From Lysinibacillus fusiformis (lineage in GTDB: Bacteria > Bacillota > Bacilli > Bacillales_A > Planococcaceae), in contig NZ_PDFK01000001.1 of NCBI RefSeq assembly GCF_002845985.1, forward strand, positions 682,001-746,000: a stretch of 64,000 nucleotides of DNA, written 5' to 3'. The notes under the pieces were generated by a model. That model worked only from the letters and a program-made list of their open reading frames with translations. It did no database searches and had not been told where the DNA came from. Positions 46,480-55,739 of this stretch are shown in pieces (position 1 is the stretch's first letter; each line of letters begins with the position of its first letter). The translations under genes were made by a program, and so were the position numbers.

Positions 46480-47397
46480 TTAGCTAAACAGCGCAAATAT
46501 TATGATGGCTACAAATAGTATGGTCATATGATTCAACGAATAAATAAACATTTTATTTGCCCACTTCATATCATCTTTTGTTGTAAAGCCTTTCAGAGCT
46601 AGTATTAACCAACCCAAATTCAATGCAGTGGCAAGAGTTAAAAAGCCAATTCCAAGCTCTGGTAAAAGGAAAGGTAACGGTAATAATAAAAGAATCCAGA
46701 ATAACATTGAGTACTTTGTACGTTTAAATCCCTTTACTACAGGTAGCATTGGTATTTTAGCTGCACGATATTCCTCCGTACGTTTCATAGCAAGCGCATA
46801 GAAATGTGGTGGCTGCCATGCAAACATAATAAGAAATAAGGCAAGTGCTCCTAGACCTAAAGCAGGTTCAACCGCTGCAAATCCAATAACTGGAGGTATA
46901 GCCCCTGAAATACTTCCTACAACCGTGTTACTAACATGCTTCCTCTTTGACCACATTGAATACAGAACGACATAAGCAAATATTCCTGCTAGTCCCCACA
47001 TGCCGGCTGCAAACGATGCCGCAAATAACAAAATTTCACCTACAATTAAAAATGAGAGGGCAATGGTCAATACAAAATTCGGCTTGAATCTGCCAGTCAC
47101 TGTCGGTCTTGCTTTTGTTCTTTTCATGATAGGATCAATATCCTGATCAATGAAGTTATTCATTGCACCTGAGCCACCAATGATTAATGCCGCACCCAGC
47201 ATGGTGTAGAATATAACATCAAGCTCTTGCAAGAAATGTCTACTAGTAAACTGAAAAGCCAGCCACATCCCTGTAAACGTTGTGACAAGATTCGAGTTAA
47301 CGATGCCAATTTTTATTAGTGCTAAGAAATCTTTTACAACAGATGTTGTTTCTGGGCCAGTATTTCTAGTAGCCGCCAGTGTACGACCGTTTGACAT
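46480..47397 (-). CDS. ctaB: protoheme IX farnesyltransferase (CtaB)
   Basis: 305 residues of the UbiA family with about nine helices. The prenyl-diphosphate motif NNFIDQDIDPIMKRTKARP and the later YSMWSKRKHVSNTVVGSISGAIPPVIGF are typical of heme O synthase. It makes heme O for heme A. GGAGAGG precedes the ATG at 47397; it opens the cta operon and is divergent from ctaA. Confidence 0.95.
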   Translation of the reverse strand: MSNGRTLAATRNTGPETTSVVKDFLALIKIGIVNSNLVTTFTGMWLAFQFTSRHFLQELDVIFYTMLGAALIIGGSGAMNNFIDQDIDPIMKRTKARPTVTGRFKPNFVLTIALSFLIVGEILLFAASFAAGMWGLAGIFAYVVLYSMWSKRKHVSNTVVGSISGAIPPVIGFAAVEPALGLGALALFLIMFAWQPPHFYALAMKRTEEYRAAKIPMLPVVKGFKRTKYSMLFWILLLLPLPFLLPELGIGFLTLATALNLGWLILALKGFTTKDDMKWANKMFIYSLNHMTILFVAIIIFALFS

Positions 47398-47566
47398 AAT
47401 ACCTCTCCTTTCATTTTTGTAAGCATATTCCGCTAACAATAACTATAGCGAAATTTGCGATTGATTTCTAGACATTAAGTGAAATTTAGATGAAGTTGTA
47501 AAAATTAGTTTTGTCTAGAAATATAAATAAAAACAACATATCTATAGTAAAACATTTTCTAAAATG

Positions 47567-47610
47567 AATTGTGAAGGTTAAAGCACGAAATTATGAACAA
47601 TTTGTGAAAT
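47567..47610 (+). promoter_or_regulatory. possible ResD-type sites in the ctaA-ctaB intergenic region
   Basis: AATTGTGAA (47567-47575) and TTTGTGAAA (47601-47609) resemble the ResD motif TTTGTGAAT. In B. subtilis ctaA is ResD-dependent. The motif is short and AT-rich, so chance is possible. The rest of the 336-base divergent region shows only the ctaA promoter listed separately. Confidence 0.35.
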
Positions 47611-47645
47611 GGATTCGACATCTATTACTCCCTTCTCTTTACAAG

Positions 47646-47674
47646 TTGTTTTTTATACGTATTTTCGATATTAT
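47646..47674 (+). promoter_or_regulatory. candidate SigA promoter of ctaA
   Basis: TTGTTT (47646-47651), 17 bases, TATTAT (47669-47674), about 60 bases before the ctaA start. The -10 matches five of six, and the ResD-like sites lie just upstream. Confidence 0.5.
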
Positions 47675-47733
47675 CTAGTAGCAGAAACATTACGCTCTTG
47701 TAATGTTGATAGATAAAGTAGGTGACTCATTTT

Positions 47734-48657
47734 ATGCAACACAACAGGTATTTAAAGTGGTTTGCTGTTGCCGCTACAGTAGGGATGCTCCTTATATTAC
47801 TAGGTGGAGCTCTCGTTACCAAAACAGATAGTGGCTTAGGCTGTGGTCGAAACTGGCCTGATTGTAATGGATCTCTTATTCCAAAGGAGATTACACCAGA
47901 AGTCCTGATTGAATTTTCACATCGTCTTGTAACTGGAGTCGTATCTATTTCAATTCTTGTGTTAACCATTTGGACATGGCGTAAGCTCGGACATATTCGT
48001 GAAGTAAAGCTATTAGGTTTCTTAGCGATGTTTTTCTTAATCGCGCAAGCTCTTATTGGAGCAGCTCAAGTATTATGGGGACAAGGTGATTTCATCCTTG
48101 CACTTCATTTTGGGATTTCTCTTATTTCCTTTGCTGCGGTTCTTCTTCTTTCTATGATTGTATTTGAGGTCGATCGAAAATTTGATGCCGATAACGTATT
48201 TATTGGTAAAAAGTTACGTTGGCATACAATTGCTGTCACAATTTATTCTTATTTAGTTGTTTATACAGGGGCGTTAGTTCGTCATACAGATTCGAGCTTA
48301 ATTTGTCCTGACTGGCCATTTTGCTATAATGAAACACCTTTCGCACTACCGAATAACATGTACGAGTGGGTGCAAATGGGACATCGACTAGCTGTTCTTA
48401 TTATTTTCATTTGGATTGCATACATAACTTGGCACGCTGTGAAAGAATATAAAAATCAACGTGTTATTTACTATGGATGGGTTATTGCCTTTACTATAGT
48501 AGTTTTACAAGTGATTGCTGGTATGTTAGTAGTCCTCACTAGACTGAATTTAACAGTCGCTTTACTGCATTCATTATTCATTTCCCTTTTATTCGGTCTA
48601 TTATGCTACATGATCATGTTAGTTGCTCGTAGTAATTATAATGAAAAAAAGAAATAG
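47734..48657 (+). CDS. ctaA: heme A synthase CtaA
   Basis: 307 residues with eight helices in two similar halves. Each half has a heme-ligand pair: EFSHRLVTGVVS and ALHFGISL, then GHRLAVLIIF and LLHSLFISL. Cysteine pairs CGRNWPDC and CPDWPFC are in the outer loops as in B. subtilis CtaA. It converts heme O to heme A. The ATG at 47734 has AGGTGA eight bases upstream. Confidence 0.95.
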   Translation: MQHNRYLKWFAVAATVGMLLILLGGALVTKTDSGLGCGRNWPDCNGSLIPKEITPEVLIEFSHRLVTGVVSISILVLTIWTWRKLGHIREVKLLGFLAMFFLIAQALIGAAQVLWGQGDFILALHFGISLISFAAVLLLSMIVFEVDRKFDADNVFIGKKLRWHTIAVTIYSYLVVYTGALVRHTDSSLICPDWPFCYNETPFALPNNMYEWVQMGHRLAVLIIFIWIAYITWHAVKEYKNQRVIYYGWVIAFTIVVLQVIAGMLVVLTRLNLTVALLHSLFISLLFGLLCYMIMLVARSNYNEKKK

Positions 48658-48663
48658 GCTATC

Positions 48664-48702
48664 AAAAAAGATTCGCCACCTATTATGTGACGAATCTTTT
48701 TT
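48664..48702. terminator. bidirectional terminator between ctaA and the TetR unit
   Basis: AAGATTCGCCAC with GTGACGAATCTT (one mismatch) around a seven-base loop, flanked by A and T runs. It serves ctaA and the convergent small membrane-protein gene. Confidence 0.85.
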
Positions 48703-48711
48703 CTATGATTC

Positions 48712-48900
48712 TTATTTTTGTTTCTTCAAGGTCTCCGTTCCTATAATTCCTACAATTAAAATAATCATAGATACTAGCGCATAGTCTTTAAAAAATGTTG
48801 TAAAAGGAATATCGAAATATCGACAAATAACCGTTACAAGACGACCTCCTAATAGAATTAAACCAATGACAAACATCCAATTAAATAGTGCTTTAAGCAT
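48712..48900 (-). CDS. small two-helix membrane protein coupled to a TetR regulator
   Basis: 62 residues with two hydrophobic segments (about 5-26, 38-56) and a C-terminal KKQK. I do not recognise the family. Its ATG overlaps the end of the TetR gene by eight bases, so it is translationally coupled and probably in its regulon. A terminator follows. The function cannot be inferred. Confidence 0.72.
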   Translation of the reverse strand: MLKALFNWMFVIGLILLGGRLVTVICRYFDIPFTTFFKDYALVSMIILIVGIIGTETLKKQK

Positions 48901-49513
48901 TTTTATGTCCCTCTACTTTCATTGCTGTCCACATAATCTTAATTACTTCTTGACTATATTCCTCTGCCTCAACCGAAATCGGTCCTCCTATTAGCATATA
49001 TTCACCAATAGCACCTTGAATCACTTTTGCCATCACCTGGACAGAGTCAACAGTAAATGTCCCCTGTTCTTTACCATCCTCTAATATTTTACATAAAGCC
49101 TTCAATAAAGGATCTTCACCATCATCCGAAATTTTATAATAAGGAACATCCTCAGCTGTACGAGCATTGAATATAATTTCTAATAATGCCGCATTCTCCT
49201 TCGGATGTGTCGCTTGATAAGCAATACTTGCCTCTATGAAATTTGCCAATTGTGTAGCTGGATCATCGGCAGCATATGTTTTTGTCAAAATAAATGTTGC
49301 GGATTGTTCAAGTAACGCTTGCAGGCTTTGGTCAATCAAATCTTGACGATCTGCAAAATGGTATGAAATTAATGCTGTACTGATAGTAGCCCGTTTAGCA
49401 ATTTGTGCTAAACTTGCCTTGACATAACCAATATCATCTAGCGTCGTTATAGTTGCTGCAATAATTTGTTGCTTTCTAGCTTCCTGAATAAACGTGTTTT
49501 TATGGCTATCCAT
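48893..49513 (-). CDS. TetR/AcrR-family transcription regulator
   Basis: 206 residues. The N-terminal helix-turn-helix (about 12-58) reads RKQQIIAATITTLDDIGYVKASLAQIAKRATISTALISYHF, a clear TetR DNA-binding domain. The all-helical C-terminal ligand domain is unassigned. It is co-transcribed with a 62-residue membrane protein. Two similar palindromic elements lie just upstream, so autorepression is likely. AGGAGG precedes the ATG. The ligand is unknown. Confidence 0.9.
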   Translation of the reverse strand: MDSHKNTFIQEARKQQIIAATITTLDDIGYVKASLAQIAKRATISTALISYHFADRQDLIDQSLQALLEQSATFILTKTYAADDPATQLANFIEASIAYQATHPKENAALLEIIFNARTAEDVPYYKISDDGEDPLLKALCKILEDGKEQGTFTVDSVQVMAKVIQGAIGEYMLIGGPISVEAEEYSQEVIKIMWTAMKVEGHKNA

Positions 49514-49523
49514 AGATCCTCCT

Positions 49524-49561
49524 TTTGATTGATTAATTATTTTTTTGATTACTTAATCAAA
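49524..49561 (-). promoter_or_regulatory. candidate tandem TetR operators
   Basis: TTTGATTACTTAATCAAA (49544-49561) has perfect seven-base arms around four bases. A half-degenerate copy TTTGATTGATTAATTA begins 20 bases away (49524), placing both on the same helix face. They sit 11-48 bases before the TetR start, overlapping the likely promoter. Confidence 0.5.
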
Positions 49562-49588
49562 TTTTAAAGGATTTAATGTCTAAATACA

Positions 49589-49636
49589 ATGAAAAAGGTT
49601 ATGTAGATACTCAAATAGCATCTCATAACCTTTTTC
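49589..49636 (-). terminator. terminator after pyc
   Basis: Perfect twelve-base-pair stem (49592-49603 with 49624-49635) with further pairing inside the loop, then T and A bases. It lies nine bases after pyc. Confidence 0.82.
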
Positions 49637-49644
49637 ATGATTAT

Positions 49645-52600
49645 TTATTCAATTTCAATCAATAAATCCCCTGTTGAAATGGCATCCCCTGCACTTGCAT
49701 AAACCTCTTTCACAACGCCGTCTTTCGGTGCTTGAACGGTTGTTTCCATTTTCATTGCTTCTGTGATTAATAGGTGGTCACCGCGTTTAACTGGACTACC
49801 TTTGGAAACAACGACTTTTAACACAGTACCTGGCATTGTAGCACCAATTTGATTTGGATTGCTTGGATCTGCTTTTAAAGCTAGATTACCATCTACCTCT
49901 ACAGTCATATCTTGAATAACCAATTCACGAGATTGTCCGTTTAACTCGAAGTACAGAACACGCGTCCCATTGTGCTGAGGTTCACCAATGGAAACAAGTT
50001 TAATAATTAACGTTTTTCCTTTTTCGATTTCGACTTCAATAATTTCCCCTAGCTTTAAGCCATATAGGAATGTAGGTGTGTCTAGAACCGAAATATTGCC
50101 GAAGGATTCTTCCGTTTTCGCATACTCTTCAAAGACTTTTGGATAGAGTGCATAGGCTAATACATCCTTTTTCGTAACAGGACGATTTAACTTATCCTCC
50201 AGTACAGTCTCTAATTGTTCAAACTGAATAGGCTCTAATAACTCTCCTGGACGAACTGTAATTGCTTGGCGGTCTTTGAGCACAACCTGCTGTAGTGCCT
50301 CTGGGAATCCGCCATGTGGCTGTCCAAGATAGCCTTGGAAGAATTCAATAACAGAATCTGGGAAATCAATCGTTTGCCCTCGAGTTAGCACTGTGTTTTC
50401 ATCTAAATCATTTTGCACCATGAAAAGTGCCATGTCGCCTACCACTTTGGAAGATGGTGTTACTTTAACAATATCACCAAATAGTAGATTTACACGGGAA
50501 TACATATGTTTTACTTCTTCCCAACGATCGCCAAGACCCACTGCTTTTGCTTGCTGCTGTAAGTTACTATATTGTCCACCAGGCATCTCATGCACATAAA
50601 TTTCAGAATGTGGGCTGATCATACCACTTTCAAAATCTTTATAGTATTTACGTACATCTTCCCAGTAGTACGATAATTTCTCTAAAGCATCTATATCCGC
50701 ACGTACCTCGCGTTTACCGCCCTTCATCGCATAGTACAAAGAATTTGCACTTGGCTGAGATGTTAAGCCAGCCATAGAGCCAAGAGCTGTATCAATGATA
50801 TCTACTCCTGCTTCAATGGCTTTCGCATATAAATAAATCCCGTTACCACTTGTGTCATGTGTATGCAAGTGGATTGGCAGACTTGTCGTCTCTTTTAACT
50901 CGGAAATTAAACGATAAGCTGCTTCTGGCTTCAATAGACCCGCCATATCTTTAATCGCTAAAATATGGGCACCTGCTGCTTCAAGCTCTTTCGCCATATC
51001 TTTATAATATTGCACCGAATATTTGGCACGACTGTCGTCCAGAATATCTCCTGTGTAGCAAACCGCCGCTTCCGCAATTTTTCCAGATTGACGCGCTGCA
51101 TCAATAGCTACTTCCATGCCTTTAATCCAGTTCAAGCTATCAAAAATGCGGAAGACATCAATGCCTGATGCTGCCGATTCGGCGATAAATTCACGGATTA
51201 AATTGTCAGGATAGTTCGTATAACCAACAGCATTGGCTCCACGCAATAACATTTGGAATAACACATTTGGCACTTGCTCACGTAGTTTGGCTAAACGCTC
51301 CCACGGGTCTTCTTTCAAGAAACGATAGGCTACATCAAATGTTGCCCCACCCCACATTTCCAGCGAGAATAGTTGATGCATCATACGAGCTGTTGCATCA
51401 GCAATTTGATACATATCCTGTGATCGAACACGTGTAGCGAGCAGGGATTGATGAGCATCACGGAATGTTGTATCTGTTAGCAGTACATCATCCTGTGCTA
51501 AAATCCATTGTACTAAGCCATCTGCCCCTTGTGTGTCTAAAATTTGCTTTGTACCTGCTGGTGGCACAATAAGTGGATCGATTTTAGGTATGTTCGGTCG
51601 CACAAAAATGGGCTTAGATTTTTTTTCTACTCCAGGGAAGCCGTTTAATGTAACATTCCCAATATAGCTTAGCAGCTTAGTTCCTCGGTCCTTTCGAACA
51701 GGGAATTCAAATAACTCTGGTGTTGTATCAATAAAGCTTGTATCAAAAGCACCTGATAAAAATTTTTCATGTGTGACGACATTATTTAAAAACGGGATAT
51801 TTGTTTTAACACCACGAATACGGAATTCTTTTAAATTACGATCCATTTTCGCAGCAGCTTCTTTAAAGTTCATGCCTGATGTTGAGATTTTCACTAGTAA
51901 AGAATCATAGTATGGTGTAACGACAGCACCTTGGAATCCATTCCCTGCATCTAAACGCACACCGAAACCGCCACTTGAACGGTAAACCATTAATTTTCCT
52001 GTATCCGGCATAAAGTCATTAGCAGGGTCTTCCGTTGTCACACGAGCCTGAATAGCATAGCCAATCATTGGCATATCCTCTTGCTTCGGCATATGAATTT
52101 CTTCACTGTGTAGACCATAGCCTGCTGCCACCTTAATTTGGGCATGGACAATATCGACACCTGTAATCATTTCTGTAATCGTATGTTCTACTTGAATGCG
52201 AGGGTTCACCTCGATGAAATAAAAATCTTCTCCTGCAACTAAAAATTCCACTGTCCCTGCATTTATGTACGAGACATTCTTCATTAATTTCACCGCAGCA
52301 TCACAAATACGATTTCTTAACTCTTGTGAAATCGAATGGGATGGCGCAATCTCAACCACTTTTTGATGACGACGTTGAATCGAGCAATCACGTTCATATA
52401 AATGCACAATATTGCCCTGCTGATCGCCAATAATTTGTACTTCAATATGTTTTGGTTTGATGATGGCCTTTTCAACATACACCTCATCAGATCCAAAAGC
52501 AGCCTTTGCCTCTGATTTTGCCCTTTCATAAGAAGAAGCAAGCTCCTCTGGTGTATGCACAAGACGCATCCCACGCCCACCACCGCCAAGTGCCGCTTTA

Positions 52601-53079
52601 ATCATAACTGGAAAGCCATAATCGTTAGCAAATGCCTCTACCTCTGCTAGATCGGCTACAGGACCATCTGTACCAGGAATAACAGGAATCTCAGCCGCAA
52701 TAGCTTGCGAACGTGCTTTGACCTTATCCCCAAACATATCTAAATGCTGAGAAGTTGGTCCAATAAAGACAATCCCCTCTTCTTCACAGCGACGTGCAAA
52801 TTCCACGTTTTCTGATAAAAAACCATACCCTGGATGAATCGCATCAACATCTGCATCTTTTGCGATGGCAATAATACCTTCAATATCTAAATAGGCATCA
52901 ATTGGTTTCTTGCCAGCTCCCACTAAATAAGCTTCATCTGCTTTAAAGCGATGAAAGGCACCACTATCTTCCCTTGAATAGATGGCAACGGTTTGGATAT
53001 TCAGCTCCGTACAGGCACGGAAAATACGAATTGCAATTTCTCCTCGATTAGCTACGAGAATTTTGTTGATTGATTCCAT
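49645..53079 (-). CDS. pyc: pyruvate carboxylase
   Basis: 1144 residues. Domains in order: biotin carboxylase (about 5-455, with ATP-grasp KAALGGGGRGMRLV and EVNPRIQVEHTITE), carboxyltransferase (about 530-800, LLTDTTFRDAHQSLLATRVR, HLHTHDTSGNG), and a C-terminal biotinyl domain with EAMKMET carrying the biotin lysine. It makes oxaloacetate from pyruvate. It lies 12 bases after ftsW, the same pairing as B. subtilis ylaO-pycA. GGGGGAT precedes the ATG. Confidence 0.98.
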   Translation of the reverse strand: MESINKILVANRGEIAIRIFRACTELNIQTVAIYSREDSGAFHRFKADEAYLVGAGKKPIDAYLDIEGIIAIAKDADVDAIHPGYGFLSENVEFARRCEEEGIVFIGPTSQHLDMFGDKVKARSQAIAAEIPVIPGTDGPVADLAEVEAFANDYGFPVMIKAALGGGGRGMRLVHTPEELASSYERAKSEAKAAFGSDEVYVEKAIIKPKHIEVQIIGDQQGNIVHLYERDCSIQRRHQKVVEIAPSHSISQELRNRICDAAVKLMKNVSYINAGTVEFLVAGEDFYFIEVNPRIQVEHTITEMITGVDIVHAQIKVAAGYGLHSEEIHMPKQEDMPMIGYAIQARVTTEDPANDFMPDTGKLMVYRSSGGFGVRLDAGNGFQGAVVTPYYDSLLVKISTSGMNFKEAAAKMDRNLKEFRIRGVKTNIPFLNNVVTHEKFLSGAFDTSFIDTTPELFEFPVRKDRGTKLLSYIGNVTLNGFPGVEKKSKPIFVRPNIPKIDPLIVPPAGTKQILDTQGADGLVQWILAQDDVLLTDTTFRDAHQSLLATRVRSQDMYQIADATARMMHQLFSLEMWGGATFDVAYRFLKEDPWERLAKLREQVPNVLFQMLLRGANAVGYTNYPDNLIREFIAESAASGIDVFRIFDSLNWIKGMEVAIDAARQSGKIAEAAVCYTGDILDDSRAKYSVQYYKDMAKELEAAGAHILAIKDMAGLLKPEAAYRLISELKETTSLPIHLHTHDTSGNGIYLYAKAIEAGVDIIDTALGSMAGLTSQPSANSLYYAMKGGKREVRADIDALEKLSYYWEDVRKYYKDFESGMISPHSEIYVHEMPGGQYSNLQQQAKAVGLGDRWEEVKHMYSRVNLLFGDIVKVTPSSKVVGDMALFMVQNDLDENTVLTRGQTIDFPDSVIEFFQGYLGQPHGGFPEALQQVVLKDRQAITVRPGELLEPIQFEQLETVLEDKLNRPVTKKDVLAYALYPKVFEEYAKTEESFGNISVLDTPTFLYGLKLGEIIEVEIEKGKTLIIKLVSIGEPQHNGTRVLYFELNGQSRELVIQDMTVEVDGNLALKADPSNPNQIGATMPGTVLKVVVSKGSPVKRGDHLLITEAMKMETTVQAPKDGVVKEVYASAGDAISTGDLLIEIE

Positions 53080-53091
53080 AGATATCCCCCT

Positions 53092-54273
53092 TTATGATTG
53101 TGTTTTTTTCCTCTCTACCTTTTCAAACATAGAAACATTGATTAATATTCCCATCGCTAAAGATAGAATGATTATAGATGTACCGCCATAGCTTATAAAA
53201 GGTAACGTTACACCGGTTAACGGGATTAACCCGGTTATCCCCCCAAGATTAATAAACGATTGCCAGCCTATCCAACTCGCAATACCAGCTGCAATCATGC
53301 GTGCCAACGGATCTTTTGTTCGTAATGCAATGGAAAAACCTTTATATACAATAAATCCTAAACCACCTAAGACAATTAAAACTCCCCATATTCCCAATTC
53401 CTCCATTATAATCGCCATTATAAAATCTGTTTGTGGTTCAGGTAAGTACCCTAATTTTTGAATCGATTGACCAAGACCACGTCCTTCTAAGCCACCTCCG
53501 CCTATGGCATAATAACTATTCACCACTTGGTGACCACTACCACTCTCATATTCAAACGGATTTAAATAAGATAGAATCCGTCCTTTACGGTTATCAGTTA
53601 GTAGTTCCCCCTTGAATAGCAAAAGGATACCAAGGATTGCTGTACCGAAGGCTACTAATACACCAAAGAACTTCCAAAATGTTTTAAAGGGAATGCCACT
53701 TGAAGCTACTACAGATACAGCTATTCCACACAGAATAATAACTGCTCCTAAGTCTGTTTCGAAAGCTACCCCAGCAACCACTAAAATCCATAGGAAAATG
53801 GGATAAAAAATTTCAGTTGGTTGTAGCTTTTCAAACGTATGTTTTTGCGCTTTTCTATAAAAAGCAGCTGCAAAATATAAAATAATAAATAGTTTCGCAT
53901 ATTCCGAAGGTTGAAAATTCCCTAATCCTGGAATAGCAATCCAACTCTGAGAGCCTACTTGATCTGCCCCGTGACCAAACAATTTTAACCATGTGAATAA
54001 CACCGCTAGTATGATCGTTAGTAATAACATAATGTTCTTATTCGCATAATGCTTGTAGGGGAAAAAGGCTGCCACTATAAAACCAATAAATGCCACCAAT
54101 AAATTGGTAACTTGTTTTTGATAAAAAAAATCAGGTGCTTGCTCTTTTTGCGCAATCGCTACCATCATACTTGAACTGTAAATCATTATTAACCCAAATA
54201 AACTTAATAATAGGACCGTAAAAAATAAGGGGTAATCAAAATTTTGTGCATATCTTTTTAAATATTGTCTCAT
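53092..54273 (-). CDS. ftsW: FtsW, SEDS division peptidoglycan polymerase
   Basis: 393 residues with ten helices. SEDS motifs: GADQVGSQSWIAIPGLGNFQPSEYAKL, ETDLGAVIILCG, YAIGGGGLEGRGLGQSIQKLGYLPEPQTDFI and ITGLIPLTGVTLPFISYGGTS. It polymerises lipid II at the septum with PBP2B. Position before pyc matches B. subtilis ftsW (ylaO). Paralogue of the spoVE-type gene at 11227-12306. Confidence 0.93.
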   Translation of the reverse strand: MRQYLKRYAQNFDYPLFFTVLLLSLFGLIMIYSSSMMVAIAQKEQAPDFFYQKQVTNLLVAFIGFIVAAFFPYKHYANKNIMLLLTIILAVLFTWLKLFGHGADQVGSQSWIAIPGLGNFQPSEYAKLFIILYFAAAFYRKAQKHTFEKLQPTEIFYPIFLWILVVAGVAFETDLGAVIILCGIAVSVVASSGIPFKTFWKFFGVLVAFGTAILGILLLFKGELLTDNRKGRILSYLNPFEYESGSGHQVVNSYYAIGGGGLEGRGLGQSIQKLGYLPEPQTDFIMAIIMEELGIWGVLIVLGGLGFIVYKGFSIALRTKDPLARMIAAGIASWIGWQSFINLGGITGLIPLTGVTLPFISYGGTSIIILSLAMGILINVSMFEKVERKKTQS

Positions 54274-54292
54274 TAGAAAACCTCGTTCTAGT

Positions 54293-54332
54293 AAAAAAAC
54301 TCAAAGCGCAAAGAAGCGTTTGAGTTTTTCTT
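54293..54332 (-). terminator. terminator after ylaN
   Basis: About twelve-base-pair stem (AAAACTCAAAGCG with CGTTTGAGTTTT, minor mismatch) then seven T residues on the minus strand. Confidence 0.82.
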
Positions 54333-54333
54333 T

Positions 54334-54615
54334 TTATTTGTCTGTATACGCGTCGTGCAACACAGACAGTTCCTTCTCGAGTGAATCGAGAATTTCTTTG
54401 CCTTTATCACGTTCAATCAGTCCAAGCTTCACAGCAAAATCGATTTCACGTGATAGGCCGAACATTTGTGTATCTAATACTTCCTCATATAAAGGGCATT
54501 GTGGCATTGTTAAATGATCCATTTGTACTCGAATAAGGCGAGCAATCTTGTCTGCATCAGCAACTAATAGCTCCAAAGCCTTCTCTTGAAAAGAAGTTTG
54601 TGATTTCGTATCCAT
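54334..54615 (-). CDS. ylaN: YlaN family protein (DUF1507)
   Basis: 93 residues: [59 protein letters not shown] fits the YlaN family almost throughout. YlaN is essential under some conditions and was recently linked to iron regulation through Fur. It precedes ftsW by 60 bases across a terminator. Confidence 0.93.
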   Translation of the reverse strand: MDTKSQTSFQEKALELLVADADKIARLIRVQMDHLTMPQCPLYEEVLDTQMFGLSREIDFAVKLGLIERDKGKEILDSLEKELSVLHDAYTDK

Positions 54616-54797
54616 GAGGACGCCCCCATTATCTGATATTTCTTCGATTCTATCTTAATAAAGTTTATCTTCTAGTCGTTAAAAATGCAAGTGTCTTCAT
54701 TGGAAAATAGAGAATTCGGTTTATATTTCTTTATTATCTCTAGGCATTAGCGTTATACTATGTCATGGATATACAAGATTTAAGGAGGATTTCTATT

Positions 54798-55298
54798 ATG
54801 GAAACAATAATTCCTATTACAGGTGCCGTCTCATACCAACTAACATTAGATCCCACTGTATGGATATTCGACGATCGTAAATTAGATTTAAACACTTACT
54901 TTACGACACAAAACATTGAGGAAGATTCTGACATCAAATATATGCGTGAGGTTGGTGCTCACTGGTCTCGTGAAATTATGGAGGGGGCCACATTCCCACC
55001 TACATTAAAATCAGAGCGTAAATTTGACCGTAAAGGAATGGAAACAGGTACTTTTGGTATCCAATTAAGTCATTTCTTGAAGAATGCTGAAATTAAACCT
55101 GAAGCGACAAAAATCGTTTTAGAATGCAAAGATGGACAAGAATTCCCATTCACAATTGAAGAAGCTTCAACACTAATATTAAAATATAGCCAAGACGGCA
55201 AGCCTCTTTTAGAAGATGGCCCAATCCATGTATTATTAAAAGATGGTTCAAATATTGACAATCCTATTAAAAACATATCAGCCATTCGCGCTGAATAG
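54798..55298 (+). CDS. ylaL: YlaL-like protein of unknown function
   Basis: 166 residues starting METIIPITGAVSYQLTLDPTVWIFDDRKLDL. No membrane segment. The pattern HWSREIMEGATFPPTLKSERKF and EDGPIHVLLKDGSN resembles B. subtilis YlaL as I recall it. The late IEEASTLILKYSQDGKPLLEDGP stretch resembles molybdopterin-oxidoreductase-like folds, but no cofactor residues are evident. AAGGAGG lies eight bases before the ATG at 54798. It forms a pair with ylaI. Confidence 0.8.
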   Translation: METIIPITGAVSYQLTLDPTVWIFDDRKLDLNTYFTTQNIEEDSDIKYMREVGAHWSREIMEGATFPPTLKSERKFDRKGMETGTFGIQLSHFLKNAEIKPEATKIVLECKDGQEFPFTIEEASTLILKYSQDGKPLLEDGPIHVLLKDGSNIDNPIKNISAIRAE

Positions 55299-55309
55299 GA
55301 GGGAATGCA

Positions 55310-55513
55310 ATGCGCGTAAAATGCGTTATTTGCGATACGATTGATAATTTAGATGATAATCTGCCTTTAGCAAAGAAGTTACGTAATCGTCCAATTCATA
55401 CGTATATGTGTACAATTTGTCATGATCGTATTAAAGAAAATACGTTTGCACGAATAGAAACGGGCAATTTCCGTTTTTATCGTACTTCACCTCAAATGGA
55501 TAAAGAATTTTAA
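55310..55513 (+). CDS. ylaI: YlaI, small zinc-ribbon-like protein (DUF2197)
   Basis: 67 residues with two CxxC motifs (CVIC at 5-8, CTIC at 34-37) that probably bind zinc. NRPIHTYMCTICHDRIKENT is typical of the DUF2197 family. The function is unknown. AGGAGGG precedes the ATG, 11 bases after the ylaL stop. Confidence 0.87.
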   Translation: MRVKCVICDTIDNLDDNLPLAKKLRNRPIHTYMCTICHDRIKENTFARIETGNFRFYRTSPQMDKEF

Positions 55514-55560
55514 CTAAATGACAGATTAAAAAGAAGTGCCTCAACTATAAAGACACCTCT

Positions 55561-55614
55561 CAGACTGAAGACAAACTCAAAAAAATCGAGCGTTTGCCTT
55601 CAGTCTTTTTTCTT
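55561..55614 (+). terminator. terminator-like hairpin after ylaI
   Basis: AGACTGAAG with CTTCAGTCT, extended by CAAA/TTTG, then six T residues on the plus strand. It may belong to ylaI or to the end of an old IS copy. Confidence 0.6.
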
Positions 55615-55739
55615 TTACTTTCCACTACAGGCGGACGCTTTTCGTGGGCGGAGTCACTGCCATTCGTTCCAATCAACTTTTACATAAAGTACTCCATCTA
55701 CATGTATTGATGAAAAGTAAACCTTTGTGGTGATAATCC

